Shown: positions 6,153-8,205 of the stretch, piece by piece
Layout: each line of letters begins with the position of its first letter
How positions within the stretch are numbered: the stretch's first letter is position 1
Assembly (NCBI GenBank): GCA_964538505.1
Contig: CAZIDY010000074.1
Coordinates: forward strand, 1 to 8,205
Length of the DNA stretch: 8,205 nt
From: Zeimonas sp964538505
GTDB lineage: Bacteria > Pseudomonadota > Gammaproteobacteria > Burkholderiales > Burkholderiaceae_E
Direction: 5' to 3'
Notes under the pieces: generated by a model
Told to the model about the DNA's origin: nothing
What the model saw: only the letters and a program-made list of their open reading frames with translations
The model's database searches: none
Translations under genes and position numbers: made by a program

Positions 6153-6179
6153 ACGCACGCGCGCATGCGCAACGTGCGT
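6153..6179 (-). other. Hairpin directly after the ampD stop codon
   Basis: Just past the ampD TGA, ACGCACG (minus 6179–6173) pairs perfectly with CGTGCGT (6159–6153). The 13-nt loop contains the 10-bp palindrome GCGCATGCGC (6161–6170). No T-run follows, so it is not a classical terminator. It could protect the 3' end of the message or mark a Rho-dependent end. Confidence 0.5.
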
Positions 6180-6767
6180 TCAGAACGGACGAACGAGACC
6201 GCGTGCTTCGTGCATCGCATGCACGCGCGGCCAGTCGAAGTGCACACCGGGATCACGCTTGCGCCCGGGTGCGATGTCGCTGTGCCCTGCGAGCCAGCGA
6301 AGCGGATGCCGCTCGCGCAGCACCGCGAGCAGGAAACGCAGACGACGATACTGCGCCTCGGTGAAGCGATGCGACTCGTCGCCTTCGAGCTCGATGCCGA
6401 TCGAGAAGTCGTTGCAGCGCTCGCGATCGAGAAAGCGCGACACGCCGGCATGCCACGCACGCGCGTCGGTGTCGACGAACTGAAGCAGCTCGCCGCGGCG
6501 GCGCACGAGAAAATGTGCAGAGACGCGCAGCGTTTGCAGCGCTGCGAACGACGGGTGCGCCGACGCATCGAGCCGGTTCGTGAACAGTCGCTCGATCGCG
6601 TCACCGCTGAAGCGCCCCGCCGGCAGGCTGATGTGATGCACGACGAGCAGATCGATGCGCGCATCGGGCGGACGCGTGTCGAAATTCGGCGACGGAACGG
6701 CACGCGCGACAGACAGCCAGCCGGAGGCGTCGCGCCAGACGCCGGGCGCGCGACGCTGCGACGCCAT
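6180..6767 (-). CDS. ampD: 1,6-anhydro-N-acetylmuramyl-L-alanine amidase
   Basis: AmpD is a cytoplasmic zinc amidase that removes the stem peptide from anhydro-muropeptides during cell-wall recycling. In bacteria with an AmpR-type beta-lactamase its loss raises muropeptide signals. The 195-residue protein shows the Amidase_2 fold: WLSVARAVPSPNFDTRP, LLVVHHISLPAG with zinc ligand H44, HPSF and VSAHFLVRRRGE, WHAGVS with H106, RCNDFSIGIELEG with E126, and GHSDIAPGRKRDPG with H162, K170 and D172. By family alignment these match C. freundii AmpD H34, E116, H154, K162 and D164, so the active site is complete. There is no signal peptide, which fits AmpD rather than the exported AmiD. The ATG at 6767 overlaps the pilR stop in TGATG, so its translation is probably coupled to pilR. 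The first ~14 residues extend beyond the C. freundii N-terminus. Confidence 0.96.
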   Translation of the reverse strand: MASQRRAPGVWRDASGWLSVARAVPSPNFDTRPPDARIDLLVVHHISLPAGRFSGDAIERLFTNRLDASAHPSFAALQTLRVSAHFLVRRRGELLQFVDTDARAWHAGVSRFLDRERCNDFSIGIELEGDESHRFTEAQYRRLRFLLAVLRERHPLRWLAGHSDIAPGRKRDPGVHFDWPRVHAMHEARGLVRPF

Positions 6768-8205
6768 CAGCTCAACCCGAGCCGCTGCATCCGGTAGCGA
6801 AGCGCGCGGAAGGTGATGCCGAGCAGCCGCGCAGCGGCGGTCCGGTTGTAGCGCGTCTTCTCGAGTGCGCGCTGGATTGCCTCGCGCTCGATCTGCTCGA
6901 GGTAGTCGGGCAGCGATTCGGGCACGCCATCTTCCGAGACGCGCACCGGACGCCGCTCGGCGGCGGCCGGCTGCGCCGCCGCAGCGCCGCCCGCTTCGTC
7001 GCCCGCTCCGTCGTCCACGCGCTCGTTCTCGTCGGCGTCGGAGACGATCGGCTTCAGGCCGAGATCCTCGACGTTGATCACGTCGCCGTTGGAGAAAGCG
7101 AGCGCGCGCTCGAGCACGTTCTCGAGCTCGCGCACGTTGCCTGGAAAGTGGTAGCTCTGCAGATAGCGAACGGCCACCGGCGCAAGCCGCGGCACGCGCC
7201 CGGCGCCGGCGCGACCGGCCAGTCGCACGAGGATCGCATCGGCGAGCACCGGGATGTCCTCGAGCCGCTCGCGCAACGAGGGCAGGCGAAGCTCGATCAC
7301 GTTCAGCCGGTAATAGAGATCCTGCCGGAAGCGGCCCGCCGCAACGCACTGCGCGAGATCCTGGTGCGTCGCACTGACGATGCGCACGTCGACCGCCTCC
7401 TCGACCGTCGCTCCCACCTTGCGGACGCGCTTCTCCTGGATCGCGCGCAACAGCTTCACCTGCATCGCAAGCGGCAGGTCGGCGACCTCGTCGAGGAACA
7501 GCGTGCCCGTGCTCGCCGCCTGGAAGAAGCCGTCGCGATCCTGGTCGGCACCGGTGAAGGCGCCCTTGCGGTAGCCGAAGAACTCGGCTTCCATCAGCGC
7601 CTCGGGAATCGCGCCGCAGTTCACTGCGATGAACGGCTGCGCCACGCGTGCACCCGATTCGTGGATCAACCGCGCGGCGAGCTCCTTGCCCGAACCCGAT
7701 TCGCCGCTGATCGACACCGGCGCCATGCTGCGCGCAAGCCGACCGATCTGCGCGCGCACCTCGCGCATCGCCTCGGAGTCGCCCAGCAGCTGCCGCGCCG
7801 CTTCGAGCTGCGTCGACACGCCGTCGGGCTGCGCAGCGGCACCGGGCTGCGCAGGCAGCTGCAACGCCGAACGCACCAGGCTGCGCAGCGCATCGAGCGC
7901 AATCGGCTTGGCGAGGTAGTCGAAGGCGCCGGCCTTCAGCGCGGCAACCGCGTTCTCTGCACTGCCGTACGCGGTGATCACCGCCACCGGCGTCTGCGGA
8001 TGGCCCCGGTTGATCGCGCCGACGAGCGTCAGCCCGTCACCGTCGGGGAGCCGCATGTCGGTCAGGCACAGCGCGTAGGTGTTGCGCGACAACGCGCTCT
8101 CGGCATCGGCAAGCGTTCCGGCGCAATCGACATCGAGCCCCATCCCGACCAGCGTGAGCTCGAGCAGCTCGCGCAGGTCGGCTTCGTCGTCGACGACGAG
8201 CACGC
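6767..8205 (-). CDS. pilR: Type IV pilus sigma-54-dependent response regulator PilR (5' end outside window)
   Basis: PilR is phosphorylated by the sensor kinase PilS and activates sigma-54 RNA polymerase, classically at the pilA pilin promoter. Counting from the GTG at 8203, the receiver domain shows the acidic pair D5-D6, phospho-acceptor D49 (LTDMRLPDG), T77 and K99 (LAKP). The AAA+ domain has Walker A GESGSGKE (167–174), the sigma-54-contacting GAFTGA loop (214–219) and Walker B GTLFLDEV (233–240). The phrase FFQAASTGTLFLDEVADLP closely resembles PilR of Pseudomonas. A Fis-type helix-turn-helix closes the protein (about 450–478, RYNRTAAARLLGITFRALRYRM), after a variable Asp/Glu/Ala linker. 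The true start lies beyond 8205, since the receiver's first strand is at the very edge. PilR is preferred over NtrC or other paralogues because of sequence and the pilR–ampD order common in Burkholderiales. pilS should lie just upstream. Confidence 0.9.
   Translation of the reverse strand, partial: VLVVDDEADLRELLELTLVGMGLDVDCAGTLADAESALSRNTYALCLTDMRLPDGDGLTLVGAINRGHPQTPVAVITAYGSAENAVAALKAGAFDYLAKPIALDALRSLVRSALQLPAQPGAAAQPDGVSTQLEAARQLLGDSEAMREVRAQIGRLARSMAPVSISGESGSGKELAARLIHESGARVAQPFIAVNCGAIPEALMEAEFFGYRKGAFTGADQDRDGFFQAASTGTLFLDEVADLPLAMQVKLLRAIQEKRVRKVGATVEEAVDVRIVSATHQDLAQCVAAGRFRQDLYYRLNVIELRLPSLRERLEDIPVLADAILVRLAGRAGAGRVPRLAPVAVRYLQSYHFPGNVRELENVLERALAFSNGDVINVEDLGLKPIVSDADENERVDDGAGDEAGGAAAAQPAAAERRPVRVSEDGVPESLPDYLEQIEREAIQRALEKTRYNRTAAARLLGITFRALRYRMQRLGLS

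Larger units (their letters stand above)
5663..6179. other. 517-bp intergenic region without a convincing protein gene
   Basis: The gap lies between the histone-like start and the ampD stop and is visibly less GC-rich in parts than the coding DNA. Open frames in it (for example minus 5676–5957 and plus 5885–6082) have no ribosome binding site, no family resemblance and no coding-like composition. From left to right it holds: the histone gene leader with small inverted repeats at 5721–5734 (CGTTC/GAACG) and 5757–5770 (ACCGT/ACGGT); a minus-strand terminator at 5801–5830; a long-range pairing region at 5838–5965; an unstructured AT-richer stretch at about 5966–6050; a 13-bp palindrome TCGAAG-C-CTTCGA at 6118–6130; and alternating purine/pyrimidine tracts at 6134–6148 and 6151–6171. 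The histone promoter should lie between 5680 and 5800, but no good -35/-10 pair was found. Confidence 0.7.

Noticed and set aside
6069..6797. A 242-codon plus-strand open frame opposite ampD
   Set aside because: It is antisense to a complete AmpD with all catalytic residues, and it has no ribosome binding site or domain.
6768..7349. N-terminal extension of ampD up to 7349
   Set aside because: The open frame runs through pilR in another frame. The extra residues are Arg/Ala-rich shadow sequence, and the ATG at 6767 gives a normal AmpD.
6767..8203. GTG at 8203 as the real pilR start
   Set aside because: It falls on the first strand of the receiver domain, at the window edge. PilR proteins have residues before this point, so the gene most likely continues beyond 8205.

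Overview
This GC-rich window looks like chromosomal core sequence from a betaproteobacterium, most likely of the order Burkholderiales. The reasons are the gene order accC–prmA–zinc-ribbon/DUF3426–PfkB kinase, the pilR–ampD pair, and a lysine/alanine-rich histone H1-like protein ending in a Trp-Pro-Phe-Pro tail. No mobile element, CRISPR array, tRNA or rRNA was seen.

Left block, plus strand (1–3909): the 3' end of accC (biotin carboxylase), prmA (ribosomal protein L11 methyltransferase), a membrane-anchored zinc-ribbon/DUF3426 protein with a long acidic repeat-bearing linker, and a PfkB-family sugar or nucleoside kinase. Gaps are 49, 28 and 17 bp, so these four are probably one operon. Centre, minus strand (3888–5662): a histone H1-like gene with a very strong ribosome binding site and its own intrinsic terminator, then yggT (membrane protein) and a DUF167/YggU gene. 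The DUF167 gene converges on the kinase gene and overlaps its end by 22 bp. Right block, minus strand (6180–8205): pilR (sigma-54-dependent response regulator of type IV pili, 5' end outside the window), with ampD (anhydromuramyl-peptide amidase) joined to it through a TGATG stop/start overlap.

The only long stretch without a gene is 5663–6179. It holds a second intrinsic terminator facing minus, a region able to form a long-range stem, hairpins, and two tracts of strictly alternating purine/pyrimidine. The terminator ends some minus-strand transcript that is neither the histone gene nor immediately attached to ampD. It is either a long ampD 3' UTR or a small RNA, and it is the best candidate here for something undescribed.

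The genes are mostly housekeeping: fatty-acid precursor synthesis (AccC), translation-factor modification (PrmA), nucleoid organisation (histone-like), wall recycling (AmpD) and pilus regulation (PilR). Nothing suggests a defence, secondary-metabolite or mobile system.
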